Shown here in pieces: positions 27,276-37,027 of a stretch of 64,000 bases of DNA; within the stretch, counting starts at the first letter, position 1; every line of letters begins with the position of its first letter. The notes below the pieces were generated by a model, which worked only from the letters and a program-made list of their open reading frames with translations, did no database searches and was not told the origin of the DNA. The stretch covers positions 62,001 through 126,000 of the forward strand of contig JAQYVZ010000003.1 in the NCBI GenBank assembly GCA_030145205.1, written 5' to 3'. Position numbers and translations under genes: made by a program. The stretch is from Desulfuromonadales bacterium. GTDB taxonomy: Bacteria > Desulfobacterota > Desulfuromonadia > Desulfuromonadales > BM103.

Positions 27276-27719
27276 CTAACTCCCCAGTTTTTGACGCACC
27301 AGGGTGCTGACCAGTTTGCCGTCAGCACGCCCGACAGTTTGGGCCATCACCTGCTTCATCACGGCGCCCATATCCTTCATGCTTGAGGCCCCGAGATCCG
27401 TGATGGCCGCATCGATCATCGACTGAACTTCCTCTTCGGTGAGGGGCTGCGGCAAGAACTCCTGCAGAACAGCGAGCTCCTGCTCTTCCTTCTCGGCAAG
27501 CTCGGGCCGGCTGTCGCGATATGCGGCGGCGGCTTCGCGACGCTGCTTGACCAGGGTGGAAAGCACCTTGATCACGGCCTCGCCATCAAGTTCGCTGCGC
27601 GTTTCGATTTCCGCATTTTTGATCGCTGTCCGGGCCATGCGGATCGTGCTGAGCCGCAGAGCATCCTTGGCTCTCATGGCCGATTTCATCTCATCCATCA
27701 AACGTTCCTGGATCGTCAT
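27276..27719 (-). CDS. GatB/YqeY-domain protein
   Basis: 147 residues, the normal length of YqeY. Landmarks are LMDEMKSAMRAKDALRLSTIRMARTAIKNAEIE, VLSTLVKQRREAAAAYRDSRPELAEKEEQELAVLQEFLPQPL and MGAVMKQVMAQTVGRADGKLVSTLVRQKL. The domain resembles the tRNA-binding tail of the amidotransferase GatB. Free YqeY is thought to act in tRNA-dependent amidation or as an accessory factor, unproven. The ATG at 27719 follows GGGGAG by ten bases; an upstream in-frame TTG lies within that site and is less likely. Confidence 0.9.
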   Translation of the reverse strand: MTIQERLMDEMKSAMRAKDALRLSTIRMARTAIKNAEIETRSELDGEAVIKVLSTLVKQRREAAAAYRDSRPELAEKEEQELAVLQEFLPQPLTEEEVQSMIDAAITDLGASSMKDMGAVMKQVMAQTVGRADGKLVSTLVRQKLGS

Positions 27720-27746
27720 ACTAAGAGCTCTCCCCTTCAAGACAAC

Positions 27747-28073
27747 TTAACTGCGACTGGCCTTCTCGACAAGCCCCGACAGACCGAAACGTCGGGCGAG
27801 CTCCGCATAAATTCGTTCCGGCGGCAGATCGTAATGGGCCAGCAGGATCAAGGTATGGAACCAGAGATCGGCCACTTCGTAGACGACCTCGTCCAGGTTG
27901 CCGCCCTTGCCGGCAATCGCCACTTCAGTGGCTTCTTCACCGACCTTGCCAAGAATTTTGTCGAGTCCCTTGGCGTACAGAGACGCCACGTAGGATTCTT
28001 CAGCCGAGCTGGCCTTGCGCTCCTGTACCACCTGGTAGATGGCATCAAGGATTTGCTGGTTCATTTCCGACAT
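27747..28073 (-). CDS. hisE: Phosphoribosyl-ATP pyrophosphatase
   Basis: 108 residues. The second step of histidine synthesis (PR-ATP to PR-AMP plus pyrophosphate). The MazG-like metal motif is seen in KVGEEATEVAIAGKGGN and DEVVYEVADLWFHTLILLAHYDLPPERIYAELARR. HisE is alone here, not fused to HisI, and no hisI lies in the window. The ATG at 28073 has GGGAG six bases upstream; the frame runs further left into hisF. Located just behind hisF. Confidence 0.94.
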   Translation of the reverse strand: MSEMNQQILDAIYQVVQERKASSAEESYVASLYAKGLDKILGKVGEEATEVAIAGKGGNLDEVVYEVADLWFHTLILLAHYDLPPERIYAELARRFGLSGLVEKASRS

Positions 28074-28084
28074 CCCACTCTCCC

Positions 28085-28858
28085 TTAAACTTGAATTCTG
28101 ACCGGCACCTGGTGTTGCGCCAAGTATTCCTTGCATTCCGAGATGGTATATTCCCGAAAGTGGAAGATGCTCGCCGCCAGGGCGGCGCTGGCGCCCCCCT
28201 CGATCAAACCCTCGCGGATATGCTCCAGATTGCCGACACCACCCGAGGCGATCACCGGAATCCCAACCCGGTCGCTGACAGAGCGGGTCAGGGCAATATC
28301 GTAACCGTCCTTGGTGCCGTCACAGTCCATCGAGGTCAACAAGATCTCCCCGGCGCCATAACTTTCCATGCGTTCAGCCCACTCCAGCACGTCAATGCCG
28401 GTGGGGTTGCGGCCACCGTGGGTGTAAACCTCCCAGGCCAGCGGGTCGGAGCCAGGCACGCGGCGGGCGTCAATCGCCACCACGATGCACTGCGAACCGA
28501 AACGCTCTGCCGCTTCACGCACAAACTCCGGACGATGCACTGCTGCCGTGTTGATCGACACCTTGTCGGCACCGGCATTGAGCAGATTACGGATATCGGT
28601 TACTTCACGAACACCACCTCCGACGGTTAGTGGCATGAAGACCCGATCGGCCGTCGCACGCACGATATCAAGGATGATGTTGCGCTTATCGCTGGATGCG
28701 GTGATATCGAGAAAGGTCAGCTCATCGGCGCCCTGTGCGCAGTAGGCTTCGGCCGCCTCGACCGGGTCGCCAGCGTCTCGCAGTCCGACAAAGTTGACTC
28801 CCTTGACGACTCGGCCGTCCTTGACATCGAGACAGGGGATGATGCGTTTCGTCAACAT
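28085..28858 (-). CDS. hisF: Imidazole glycerol phosphate synthase, cyclase subunit
   Basis: 257-residue TIM barrel. Works with HisH to form imidazole glycerol phosphate and AICAR. Catalytic aspartates are in [15 protein letters not shown] (residue about 11) and [11 protein letters not shown] (about 130). Phosphate loops TVGGGVRE and IASGGVGN are present. The ATG at 28858 ([11 protein letters not shown]) follows GGTGAGATC and sits two bases after the hisA stop. Co-directional with hisA and hisE; hisH is separated by hisA and a repeat element. Confidence 0.96.
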   Translation of the reverse strand: MLTKRIIPCLDVKDGRVVKGVNFVGLRDAGDPVEAAEAYCAQGADELTFLDITASSDKRNIILDIVRATADRVFMPLTVGGGVREVTDIRNLLNAGADKVSINTAAVHRPEFVREAAERFGSQCIVVAIDARRVPGSDPLAWEVYTHGGRNPTGIDVLEWAERMESYGAGEILLTSMDCDGTKDGYDIALTRSVSDRVGIPVIASGGVGNLEHIREGLIEGGASAALAASIFHFREYTISECKEYLAQHQVPVRIQV

Positions 28859-28859
28859 G

Positions 28860-29594
28860 TTAGCGGATCTCACCTTTCGTCAGGGCGACGGCCTCGCGCA
28901 GGTCGATCGCCCCGGAATAAATCGCCTTGCCGGTAATCACACCGGCGACACCGGAGGATTCGATCGCCATCAACCGACGGATATCGTCGAGGGTCGAAAG
29001 GCCGCCGGAAGCGATGACCGGGATATTGATCGACTCGGCCAGCGCCCTGGTTGCCTCGATATTCGGTCCCTGCATCATGCCGTCGCGGGCGATGTCGGTA
29101 TAGATGATTGCCTCGACACCGAAGCCCTCCATCTCCTTGGCCATCTCGGTGGCTTTCTTTTCAGTGACATCGGCCCAGCCGCGCACGGCTACCAAGCCGT
29201 CCTTGGCATCGATACCGACGACGATCTGTCCTGGAAAGGCCTTGCAGGCTTCCGCGACCAAAGCCGGATTCTCCTTGGCGATAGTACCGAGGATGACCCG
29301 GTCGATACCGAGTTCAAGGTAGGCCTCGATCGTCTGCATGTCACGGATGCCGCCACCGAGCTCGGAGGGGATGTCAATCGCCTTGACGATCGCCTCGATT
29401 GCCTCCTTGTTCTTCGGCACCCCGGCAAAAGCCCCGTCGAGATCGACGATATGCAGTAGCTCACCACCCTGCTCCTGCCAAATGCGCGCCTGTGCACCCG
29501 GGTTGTCGTTATAGACGGTGTCCTTGTCCATCAGGCCCTGTTCGAGCCGGACACATTTGCCTTCCTTCAAATCAATTGCGGGGAGAATGATCAT
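28860..29594 (-). CDS. hisA: ProFAR isomerase
   Basis: 244-residue TIM barrel, fourth step of histidine synthesis. It has the catalytic aspartate in [13 protein letters not shown] (about residue 8), the second acid in [17 protein letters not shown], and phosphate loops ELGGGIRDM and [15 protein letters not shown]. The ATG at 29594 has GGAAGG upstream; the longer frame adds six residues without support. A 250-base gap holding an inverted-repeat element separates it from hisH, which is unusual inside a his operon. Confidence 0.96.
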   Translation of the reverse strand: MIILPAIDLKEGKCVRLEQGLMDKDTVYNDNPGAQARIWQEQGGELLHIVDLDGAFAGVPKNKEAIEAIVKAIDIPSELGGGIRDMQTIEAYLELGIDRVILGTIAKENPALVAEACKAFPGQIVVGIDAKDGLVAVRGWADVTEKKATEMAKEMEGFGVEAIIYTDIARDGMMQGPNIEATRALAESINIPVIASGGLSTLDDIRRLMAIESSGVAGVITGKAIYSGAIDLREAVALTKGEIR

Positions 29595-29631
29595 TGTTAC
29601 CTTCCGAAGCAAAAATCAGAGGCTTTTATTG

Positions 29632-29826
29632 GCCGCGGATAAAATCTGATAAAGTCTGATTGAAGATCAAAACCTTTGGACGCTGATTTTCATGATTTAC
29701 GCTGGTCAAACCAAAGCTTAAATTCTTTTTGGTTTAAAAGCCTTTAAATCCGTTTTTTCTGCGTTAATCAGCGTCCCAAGCTTTTGTCTTTGCCTTTATC
29801 CGATTTGATCAGATTTTATCCGCGGC
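29632..29826. repeat. Inverted-repeat intergenic element A (between hisH and hisA)
   Basis: A 195-base element bounded by perfect 19-bp arms: gccgcggataaaatctgat at 29632-29650 and its complement at 29808-29826. Inside are a second pair of 11-bp arms (ggacgctgatt at 29678-29688, aatcagcgtcc at 29766-29776) and a central aaaccaaa/tttggttt hairpin. The block 29678-29704 is identical over 27 bases to the left arm of element B at 31104-31247. It carries no frame. It looks like a dispersed palindromic element transcribed with the his genes. Confidence 0.8.
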
Positions 29827-29844
29827 AAACGCCTTGTTTCTTTC

Positions 29845-30468
29845 TTATAACGTCCCAAAATTCTTGAATATGTTCAGGCCGACATTCTGGCTCTTCTCCG
29901 GATGGAACTGGGTCGCCATGACATTGTCCCGCCACACCGAGGCACAGAATTCGACATCACCGTAGCGGCAACTGGCCGCAACGTCATCGGTATTCTTTGC
30001 CGCACAGTAGTAGGAATGCACAAAGTAGACGAAGCTGTCATCCTCGATCCCGGAAAGGATCGGCGAGGCCTTTTTCAGGCTGATATTATTCCAGCCCATG
30101 TGGGGAACCTTGAGGCGTTCACCGCCCTCTTTCATACCGGCCGGGAAACGGACCACCTTACCGGGGATCAACCCAAGACCCTGATGGCGACCGAACTCCT
30201 CGCTTTCATCGAAGAGCATCTGCATACCGACGCAGATACCGAGCAGCGGCTTGCCCGCCTCGACATGCTGCAGCAACGGCTCGACAAAGCCACCACCGCG
30301 CAGATTGCTGATGCAATCCCTGAACGCACCGACACCCGGCAGGACAACCTTATCCGTCGCCAGAAGGTCGTCCGGATTGCTGCTGACCCGCGCATCAAAA
30401 CCGAGCTTTTCGAAAGCTTTTTCGACGCTACGCAGGTTTCCCATCTCATAATCGATAATCGTGATCAT
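29845..30468 (-). CDS. hisH: Imidazole glycerol phosphate synthase, glutaminase subunit
   Basis: 207 residues, class-I glutamine amidotransferase that feeds ammonia to HisF. Nucleophile cysteine in LLGICVGMQMLFDESEEFG, catalytic His-Glu in TQFHPEKSQNVGL. The N-terminus is ITIIDYEMGNLRSVEKAFEKLG. The ATG at 30468 overlaps the hisB stop region (TAGCATG), so I reject a much longer frame running into hisB. It ends 18 bases before element A. Confidence 0.96.
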   Translation of the reverse strand: MITIIDYEMGNLRSVEKAFEKLGFDARVSSNPDDLLATDKVVLPGVGAFRDCISNLRGGGFVEPLLQHVEAGKPLLGICVGMQMLFDESEEFGRHQGLGLIPGKVVRFPAGMKEGGERLKVPHMGWNNISLKKASPILSGIEDDSFVYFVHSYYCAAKNTDDVAASCRYGDVEFCASVWRDNVMATQFHPEKSQNVGLNIFKNFGTL

Positions 30469-30469
30469 G

Positions 30470-31060
30470 CTATTCCAACGTCCCCTTTGAAGACAGAACC
30501 CCTTCAACGCGCGGATCGAACCCGGTTGCTTCGTCCAGCGCACGCGCCAACGCCTTGAACACAGCTTCGACGATGTGATGCAGGTTGTCACCATAAGCGA
30601 GGTTGACGTGCAGGTTGATGCCACCATGGTTGCAGAAGGCGGTCAGAAACTCCTCGACCAGTTCCAGGTCGAAGTTGCCGACCTGGGTTTTCGGCAGCGG
30701 CACATTGTAGACAAGGTAGGGCCGGCCGGAAAAATCGAGCACCACCGCCGCCAGAGATTCATGCATCGGCATGGTGGCCCGACCGAAGCGGCAGATGCCG
30801 GCCTTGTCGCCCAACGCCTGCTTAAACGCCTCCCCCAGACAGATTCCCAGGTCCTCGACCGTGTGGTGAGCATCAATCTCCAGGTCGCCGTGGGCCGCGA
30901 TGTCGAGATCGAAGAACCCGTGCCGGGCAATCTGGGTGAGCATGTGATCGAAGAACGGCACACCCGTTTCGATCTGGTGTTTGCCGCTGCCATCCAGGTT
31001 CAGGGTCAGCGTGATCGCTGTTTCGTTGGTGGTACGTTCGATGTTCGCTGTACGAGCCAT
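30470..31060 (-). CDS. hisB: Imidazoleglycerol-phosphate dehydratase
   Basis: 196-residue monofunctional dehydratase (no phosphatase domain), Mn-dependent. The duplicated HHxxE metal motifs are [17 protein letters not shown] and the later [11 protein letters not shown]...[26 protein letters not shown] and [18 protein letters not shown] also fit. The ATG at 31060 follows GGAGGATCGA; an upstream in-frame GTG lies within that ribosome site. Element B lies just upstream, between hisB and hisD. Confidence 0.96.
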   Translation of the reverse strand: MARTANIERTTNETAITLTLNLDGSGKHQIETGVPFFDHMLTQIARHGFFDLDIAAHGDLEIDAHHTVEDLGICLGEAFKQALGDKAGICRFGRATMPMHESLAAVVLDFSGRPYLVYNVPLPKTQVGNFDLELVEEFLTAFCNHGGINLHVNLAYGDNLHHIVEAVFKALARALDEATGFDPRVEGVLSSKGTLE

Positions 31061-31103
31061 TCGATCCTCCACAAGGAAATCTAAAAAACATCAAAGGCTT
31101 TAT

Positions 31104-31247
31104 TGGACGCTGATTTTCATGATTTACGCTGATCAATCAAAACCCGAAAACCAAAGGCTTATGGTTTAAAGTCTTTCAAACAAAAAACAGAGCTTAATGC
31201 TTTAGCTTTTGACTTTTATCAGCGTAAATCATGAAAATCAGCGTCCA
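31104..31247. repeat. Inverted-repeat intergenic element B (between hisD and hisB)
   Basis: Perfect 30-bp inverted repeat: 31104-31133 (core ggacgctgattttcatgatt) and 31218-31247, around an 84-base centre. The centre includes a smaller aaacc/ggttt pair. The right arm ends four bases before the hisD stop codon. The arm shares 27 identical bases with element A. In RNA it would form a very stable hairpin in the hisD-hisB spacer without a terminator-type U-tract. Confidence 0.85.
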
Positions 31248-31251
31248 GAAT

Positions 31252-32556
31252 TTACGCTTTTGACTTATCTTTCAACCGGATCGACACCGACTTGGCGTGA
31301 GCGTCCAACCCTTCCAGTTCTGCAATGGTGACAACCGCGGGTCCCAACCGATCCAGCCCGGCCTGTGTCAGGGAAATCAGACTCGATTTCTTGACGAAAT
31401 CCTCGGTGCCGAGCGGTGAGAAGAAGCGGGCAGTGCCGCCGGTCGGCAGGGTGTGGTTCGGTCCGGCCAGGTAGTCGCCGGCAGCCTCCGGAGTGTGATG
31501 GCCCAGGAAAACCGCGCCGGCATGACGAATCTGTTTCAACAACTCGAACGGCTCGTCCACGGCCAGCTCCAAGTGCTCCGGAGCAATCCGGTTGCTGAAG
31601 GCGGCCGCTGCTTCCAGATCAAGGGCCAGGATAATTGCGCCGTAATTGTCGATCGACTGGCGGGCGATCGCGGCCCGGCTGAGCTGGGCCAGCTGCGTTT
31701 CGATCGCCGCCTGCACTTTCTGACCAAAGTCCGCGTCGGTAGTGATCAGGATCGACGACGCCAACTCGTCATGCTCTGCCTGTGACAAAAGATCCGCAGC
31801 GATATGCGCCGGGTTGCCGCTGCCATCGTTGATAACCAGAATTTCACTCGGTCCGGCAATCATGTCGATGTCGACCCGGCCGAAGACCATGCGCTTGGCG
31901 GTCGCCACGTAGATATTGCCCGGCCCGGTGATCTTGTCGACCCGCGGTACGGTTGCTGTCCCATAGGCCAGGGCAGCCACCGCCTGGGCGCCGCCGACTT
32001 TAAAGATCCGGTCGACTCCGGCCAGATCGGCAGCGGCCAGCACATAGGGGTTGACCTCGCCGTCCGGCATCGGTACCACCATGATGATCTCGCCGACTCC
32101 GGCCACCTTGGCGGGCACCGCATTCATCAAAACCGAAGAGGGATAGGTCGCCTTGCCGCCCGGCACATAAATGCCAACCCGGTCGAGTGGGGTGACCATC
32201 TGCCCAAGCTGAAGATCCGGCTCATCATCGGAGAGCCAGGTTTCTTCTTTCTGCTTGCTGTGAAAAGCCGCAATCCGCTCAGCAGCCAGTCGCAACGCCT
32301 CCAGAGCCTCCGGATCGACCTGCGTCAGGGCCTGGTCAATTTCCGCGCGGCTGACTTCGAGAGACTCGGTGTTCAACGACAAACGATCAAAACGCGCCGT
32401 GTAGTCGAACAGCGCCTGATCGCCACGCTGGCGCACATCAGCGATGATATCGCTGACCGTCTGTTCGACCCCGGCCGGCACCGTCTCGGCGCGTTCCAGA
32501 ATCTGCTGAAACAGGGCGTCAAAATCGGGATCTGAGAATTGCAGAAATCGGATCAT
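31252..32556 (-). CDS. hisD: Histidinol dehydrogenase
   Basis: 434 residues, zinc enzyme for the last two oxidations of histidine synthesis. Landmarks are DRVGIYVPGGKATYPSSVLMNAVPAKVAG, GPGNIYVATAKRMVFGRVDIDMIAGPSEILVI and the C-terminal FFSPLGTEDFVKKSSLISLT with ligands (including the late GLDAHAKSV histidine). The ATG at 32556 has AAGGGTAAGACG before it. It follows hisG closely; its stop codon sits beside element B. Confidence 0.96.
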   Translation of the reverse strand: MIRFLQFSDPDFDALFQQILERAETVPAGVEQTVSDIIADVRQRGDQALFDYTARFDRLSLNTESLEVSRAEIDQALTQVDPEALEALRLAAERIAAFHSKQKEETWLSDDEPDLQLGQMVTPLDRVGIYVPGGKATYPSSVLMNAVPAKVAGVGEIIMVVPMPDGEVNPYVLAAADLAGVDRIFKVGGAQAVAALAYGTATVPRVDKITGPGNIYVATAKRMVFGRVDIDMIAGPSEILVINDGSGNPAHIAADLLSQAEHDELASSILITTDADFGQKVQAAIETQLAQLSRAAIARQSIDNYGAIILALDLEAAAAFSNRIAPEHLELAVDEPFELLKQIRHAGAVFLGHHTPEAAGDYLAGPNHTLPTGGTARFFSPLGTEDFVKKSSLISLTQAGLDRLGPAVVTIAELEGLDAHAKSVSIRLKDKSKA

Positions 32557-32588
32557 CGTCTTACCCTTCGGCCGCAGTCGGGCCGCTC

Positions 32589-33251
32589 TCAACCCGAAAT
32601 ACGGGGGCCGTCTTCAATCACCTGCTCAAGGTCTTCCAGCAGCTTGGTGATCCGCCGGTGCTTGGTCTTCAGGCTGGCCCGGTTGACGATCAGGCGGCTG
32701 GTTACGTCGGCGATGGTTTCAACCTCCACCAGGCCGTTCTCGCGCATGGTGGCACCGGTCGAGACCAGGTCGACGATCCGCTCAGCCAGGCCGACGATCG
32801 GCGCCAGCTCAATCGAACCATACAGCTTGATCAGCTCGACCTGAACCCCTTTTTCAGCAAAAAACCGCTCCGTGACATTCGGGTATTTGGTTGCGATCCG
32901 GATGTTGGACCAGCCCGCCGGGTCGTCATCGCGCCGCAACTCCGCCGGTTCAGCCACCACCAGCCGGCAATAACCGAACTGCAGGTCAAGCGGCTCATAG
33001 AGGTCCCGGTTCTGTTCCAGCAGGGTGTCCTTGCCAACGACACCGATGTCGGCACTGCCATACTCGACATAGGTCGGCACATCCTGGGCACGCACCGCCA
33101 TAAAGCGGAATTTGTCCTCGCGGTTCTCGAACACCAGCTTGCGGCTACTCTCAGCCATCTCCGGGCAGGTGATGCCGATCTTACCGAACAGGCTCATGGA
33201 GTCCTGCATGATACGCCCCTTGGGAAGGGCAAAAGTCAGAAAATCGCTCAT
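32589..33251 (-). CDS. hisG: ATP phosphoribosyltransferase, short form
   Basis: 220 residues, first committed step of histidine synthesis. Catalytic-domain landmarks are TFALPKGRIMQDSM, DVPTYVEYGSADIGVVGKDTLLE, RIATKYPNVTERFF and the PRPP loop IVDLVSTGATMRENGL. The roughly 80-residue regulatory ACT-like domain of the long form is absent. By family knowledge short HisG needs a HisZ partner, and none is encoded in this window. ATG preceded by AGGGAACA. Located between murA and hisD. Confidence 0.95.
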   Translation of the reverse strand: MSDFLTFALPKGRIMQDSMSLFGKIGITCPEMAESSRKLVFENREDKFRFMAVRAQDVPTYVEYGSADIGVVGKDTLLEQNRDLYEPLDLQFGYCRLVVAEPAELRRDDDPAGWSNIRIATKYPNVTERFFAEKGVQVELIKLYGSIELAPIVGLAERIVDLVSTGATMRENGLVEVETIADVTSRLIVNRASLKTKHRRITKLLEDLEQVIEDGPRISG

Positions 33252-33273
33252 TGTTCCCTACTCGCTTACGGAA

Positions 33274-34533
33274 TCATTGTTCGGCCGGGACTCGCGTGAT
33301 GTCCGCCCCCAGGCAACGGAACTTCTCTTCCAGGGATTCGTAACCCCGGTCGAGGTGATAAATTCTTGAAATCTCTGTGGTATTGTCTGCCGCCAGCCCG
33401 GCCAGAACCAGACAGGCACTGGCTCGCAGATCGGTCGCCATCACTGGCGCACCGAGCAGTTCGGATACCCCTTTGATGGTCGCAGTGTGCCCTTCAATGG
33501 TGATGTCCGCCCCCATCCGCTGCAACTCGCAGACATGCATAAACCGGTTTTCGAAAACCGTCTCCGTGATCATACTCGATCCGCCACACAAGGTCATCAG
33601 AGTCATGAACTGCGCTTGCATGTCGGTCGGGAACCCGGGATATGGCTGGGTCTTGATATCGACCGGTCGCAACTGTGCGGGACCGGTGACCCGAACACCC
33701 TCCTCCGTCACCTGGCACGCGGCGCCCGTCTCCTCAAGTTTGCTGAGCAGTGCCTCCATATGGTCCGCTCGGGCATTTTGCACCAGGACCGAGCCACCGG
33801 TCAGCGCCGCGGCGATCAGATAGGTCCCGGCCTCGATGCGATCCGGCATCACCTGGTAGTCCATGCCATGCAGCTGTTTGACCCCTTCGATGGTGATCGT
33901 AGCAGTGCCGTCCCCTTCGATTTTGGCACCCATGGTGCGCAGTGCGGCAGCCAGGTCGTCAATCTCAGGTTCGCAGGCCGCATTCTCAATGACCGTCGTC
34001 CCTTCGGCCAGCGTCGCCGCCATCATCAGATTTTCCGTACCGCCGACAGTCGGCGTATCCAGATAGATGCGTGCGCCATGCAGACGTTCCGCCCGCGCCT
34101 CGACATAGCCGTGATCCAGGGTGATCTCCGCACCCATCGCCTCCAACCCCTTCAGGTGCAGGTTGATTGGCCGGGCACCGATGGCACACCCGCCAGGGAG
34201 GCTGACCCGGGCCCGTCCGCAACGTGCCAGCAATGGGCCGAGCACCAGAACCGAAGCCCGCATGGTGCGCACCAGGTCATACGGTGCCTCCTTGCCGTTC
34301 AGGTCCTCGGCAAACACCTCCAGGATGCCCTTCTCGTTCTGAACACTGGCACCGAGACCGGTCAGCAACTGCTCCGCAGTGCGGATGTCACGCAGGCGAG
34401 GAACATTCCCAAGCCGATGTGGTCCGGGTGCAAGCAAGGTTGCAAACATCAACGGCAGGGCGGCGTTTTTGGCGCCGCTGGCTGACACGCAACCGTTCAG
34501 AGGCCGTCCACCATGAATAACGATCTTGTCCAA
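33274..34533 (-). CDS. murA: UDP-N-acetylglucosamine 1-carboxyvinyltransferase
   Basis: 419 residues, first committed step of peptidoglycan synthesis (cytoplasm, target of fosfomycin). The catalytic cysteine is present in [24 protein letters not shown] (about residue 117); other landmarks are [16 protein letters not shown] and the C-terminal [18 protein letters not shown]. The start is TTG at 34533, eight bases after GGAG, and the site overlaps the prmC stop. hisG follows after 22 bases, so cell-wall and histidine genes share a transcript. Confidence 0.95.
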   Translation of the reverse strand: MDKIVIHGGRPLNGCVSASGAKNAALPLMFATLLAPGPHRLGNVPRLRDIRTAEQLLTGLGASVQNEKGILEVFAEDLNGKEAPYDLVRTMRASVLVLGPLLARCGRARVSLPGGCAIGARPINLHLKGLEAMGAEITLDHGYVEARAERLHGARIYLDTPTVGGTENLMMAATLAEGTTVIENAACEPEIDDLAAALRTMGAKIEGDGTATITIEGVKQLHGMDYQVMPDRIEAGTYLIAAALTGGSVLVQNARADHMEALLSKLEETGAACQVTEEGVRVTGPAQLRPVDIKTQPYPGFPTDMQAQFMTLMTLCGGSSMITETVFENRFMHVCELQRMGADITIEGHTATIKGVSELLGAPVMATDLRASACLVLAGLAADNTTEISRIYHLDRGYESLEEKFRCLGADITRVPAEQ

Positions 34534-34538
34534 GCAAC

Positions 34539-35399
34539 TTACTCCATACTTGTCTCGGCCTGCCCAAACACCACGCGGGGAAGGCCTGCATAATCATTTC
34601 GGGTCCCGCAGGCACGCAGCCCGGCGGCTTCGAAGAGAGCTTTGACTTCGTCTGCCTGCGTCGCGCCGATCTCGACCAGCAACCAGCCTCCCGGTTTCAG
34701 TATCTGCCGGGCTTGCCGGGCCAGATGCCGATAGGCGTCAAGACCGTCTGTCCCGCCAAACAATGCCAGGCGTGGTTCATGCTCCCGAACTTCCGGCATC
34801 AAAGCATCCCACTCACCTGCGGCGATATAGGGCGGGTTGCTCACCACCAGGTCGTAACGTTCCTCCGGCAGGTCTGCCAGGTCACCTTGCAGAAACCGAA
34901 CCCGCTCCGTCAAACCATTCTGAGCCGCGTTGTCTGCGGCGATCGCCAGTGCAGCAGCGCTGCAGTCGAGCGCCGTAACCTGCAACTGCGGTTTTTCCTG
35001 GGCCAGAGCCAAAGCAATGGCGCCACTGCCAGTGCCGACATCGAGAAGCCTTGCAGGGCCTCCGATCCGCGCCAGAGTCTCCTCTACCAACACTTCGGTG
35101 TCCGCTCTCGGGATCAGCACATCCGGGCAGACCCGCAGGGACAGAGACCAGAATTCGGTCTCCCCCAGGATATACTGGACCGGCTCATGCGCTGCCCGGC
35201 GCTGCACCCTGGAGCGATAAGTCGTCAGCTCCTCCGGCGTCAGGGGCCGTTCAAACTGCACATAGAGCCCAACTCGGTCGAGCTCCAAGGTATCGGCCAA
35301 CAGCAATTCGGCATCGAGCCGTCCGGACGGCAGGTCTTTTGACTCGAAATATTCCGCCGTCCAGCGCAAAATCTTGAGGACCGTCCAACGTTCGGTCAA
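34539..35399 (-). CDS. prmC: Release-factor glutamine methyltransferase
   Basis: 286 residues. N-terminal helical domain, then a SAM-binding fold with [20 protein letters not shown] and the catalytic [13 protein letters not shown] motif that binds the glutamine of the GGQ loop. It methylates release factors, fitting its place directly after prfA. I take the second of two nearby TTG codons (35399) because AGGAGG lies seven bases upstream; the first TTG (35405) is only one base from that site and overlaps the prfA stop. Confidence 0.92.
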   Translation of the reverse strand: MTERWTVLKILRWTAEYFESKDLPSGRLDAELLLADTLELDRVGLYVQFERPLTPEELTTYRSRVQRRAAHEPVQYILGETEFWSLSLRVCPDVLIPRADTEVLVEETLARIGGPARLLDVGTGSGAIALALAQEKPQLQVTALDCSAAALAIAADNAAQNGLTERVRFLQGDLADLPEERYDLVVSNPPYIAAGEWDALMPEVREHEPRLALFGGTDGLDAYRHLARQARQILKPGGWLLVEIGATQADEVKALFEAAGLRACGTRNDYAGLPRVVFGQAETSME

Positions 35400-35401
35400 G
35401 C

Positions 35402-36469
35402 TCAAGCCTCCTGGCCAGCCAGTTGCTCGGCCTGGAAATAGGTTGCCAGTGAGTTGAGCAGCTCGTCCAGTTCACCCTGCATGATGGCGTCCAACTTATA
35501 GAGGGTCAAGCCAATCCGGTGATCCGTACAGCGCCCCTGCGGGAAGTTGTAGGTCCGAATTCGTTCGGAACGATCACCACTACCAACCTGACTCTTGCGC
35601 TCGGCCGCCTGCTGTGCCGCCTGCTCTTCCTGCATGCTGTCGAGCAGGCGGGAGCGGAGAACCTTCATCGCCTTCGCTTTGTTCTTGTGCTGGGATTTCT
35701 CATCCTGGCAGGAGACCACGACCCCGGTCGGGACATGAGTAATCCGGACCGCAGATTCTGTCTTGTTGACATGCTGACCGCCCGCGCCGGAAGCTCGAAA
35801 GAGGTCGATGCGCAGATCGGAGGGATCGATATCGACATCAACATCTTCCGCCTCCGGCAGCACAGCGACCGTGCAGGCAGAGGTATGTATCCGTCCCTGC
35901 GCCTCGGTCTCCGGAACGCGCTGCACCCGGTGGGTGCCGCTCTCATACTTGAACCGGGAGAACGCCCCTTTGCCGCTCACCAGCGCAATCACTTCCTTGA
36001 ACCCACCAGCTTCCGAATCCGCCGCACTCAGCAGCTCGACCTTCCAACCCTGGCGCTCCGCAAAACGCGTATACATCCGAAACAGGTCGCCCGCGAACAG
36101 AGCGGCCTCGTCACCGCCGGTTCCGGCGCGCACTTCCATGATGATATTTTTATCGTCGTTGGGATCTTTGGGGATTAGCAGCTGCTTCAACTGCCCTTCG
36201 AGCGTTTGCTGCTGTTGTTCCAGTTCTTCGAGCTCGCTCCGCGCCATGTCACGCACATCCGGATCGGGATCCTTAAGCAGCTCCCGGCTACCGGTGATTT
36301 CCTCGCCCAGATCGCGAAAACGCGTGTAAACCCCGACCACGTCAGACAGATCGGCATGCTCTTTGGTCAGAGCACGATAACGGGCCTGGTCCTGCATCAC
36401 CTGCGGGTCGGCCAGGAGGCCTTCGACTTCGCGGAACCGATCAGCAATGTCCTCAAGTTTCGTGATCAT
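35402..36469 (-). CDS. prfA: Peptide chain release factor 1
   Basis: 355 residues. It has the GGQ motif in [21 protein letters not shown] (about 225-245) and the stop-codon reading tripeptide of the RF1 type, PET, in [26 protein letters not shown], so UAA and UAG are read. The start at [12 protein letters not shown] matches RF1 proteins; the frame continues five codons further upstream. RF1 does not read UGA, which matters for the selenocysteine candidate downstream. First of prfA-prmC-murA-his. Confidence 0.95.
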   Translation of the reverse strand: MITKLEDIADRFREVEGLLADPQVMQDQARYRALTKEHADLSDVVGVYTRFRDLGEEITGSRELLKDPDPDVRDMARSELEELEQQQQTLEGQLKQLLIPKDPNDDKNIIMEVRAGTGGDEAALFAGDLFRMYTRFAERQGWKVELLSAADSEAGGFKEVIALVSGKGAFSRFKYESGTHRVQRVPETEAQGRIHTSACTVAVLPEAEDVDVDIDPSDLRIDLFRASGAGGQHVNKTESAVRITHVPTGVVVSCQDEKSQHKNKAKAMKVLRSRLLDSMQEEQAAQQAAERKSQVGSGDRSERIRTYNFPQGRCTDHRIGLTLYKLDAIMQGELDELLNSLATYFQAEQLAGQEA

Positions 36470-36629
36470 GGAGAATCCGACCAAAACAGCGTGTCGGTTC
36501 CGGCATCAAGTAAACGCCGGACCGTTTGACTGGGAAAGGGGTACAACGACATGTCGACCCCGGGGGACAACAGCCACTCCGAAGCGGAACACGGTACGGA
36601 TCATCGAGCGAGGACCGCTCCGAAAAAAA

Positions 36630-36661
36630 CAAAAAAAAAGGACGGCCCCGCAGGGCCGTCC
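36630..36661 (-). terminator. Terminator after rpmE
   Basis: GGACGGCCC and GGGCCGTCC pair perfectly around a four-base loop and are followed on the minus strand by nine U residues. It lies ten bases past the rpmE stop. Confidence 0.92.
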
Positions 36662-36670
36662 GGGGACCTT

Positions 36671-36877
36671 CTAATCCTGTTTCGCGTATTTCTTGCGGAA
36701 GCGCTCGATCCGGCCGGCCGTATCGACCAGCTTCTGCTTGCCGGTAAAGAACGGATGACATGCTGAGCAAATTTCCGTTGTGATCTCGTTGCCTTTAGTG
36801 GACCGCGTCTCGAAGGTGTTGCCACAGTGACATTTGACTGTCGCATCTTCGTACTTGGGATGGATACCTTCTTTCAT
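36671..36877 (-). CDS. rpmE: 50S ribosomal protein L31, zinc-binding type
   Basis: 68 residues beginning [16 protein letters not shown], with zinc ligands in CHCGNTF (about 16-22) and [24 protein letters not shown] (about 37-60). This is the C+ form that stores zinc. The ATG at 36877 follows AGGAGACAGAGC; the longer open frame is not supported. It lies 150 bases downstream of rho and is closed by a strong terminator. Confidence 0.95.
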   Translation of the reverse strand: MKEGIHPKYEDATVKCHCGNTFETRSTKGNEITTEICSACHPFFTGKQKLVDTAGRIERFRKKYAKQD

Positions 36878-37027
36878 GCTCTGTCTCCTGTATGGCCTGG
36901 CTGGTGTACAGACCTGAATAGTTACTATTACTACTGATGTGCAAAAGGGAAGAATCAATACCACCTTTCACGATTGATTGCAACCTTTTCCCGGCTCTCG
37001 GGGTAAGAACCACAGCAGGGTGTACGG

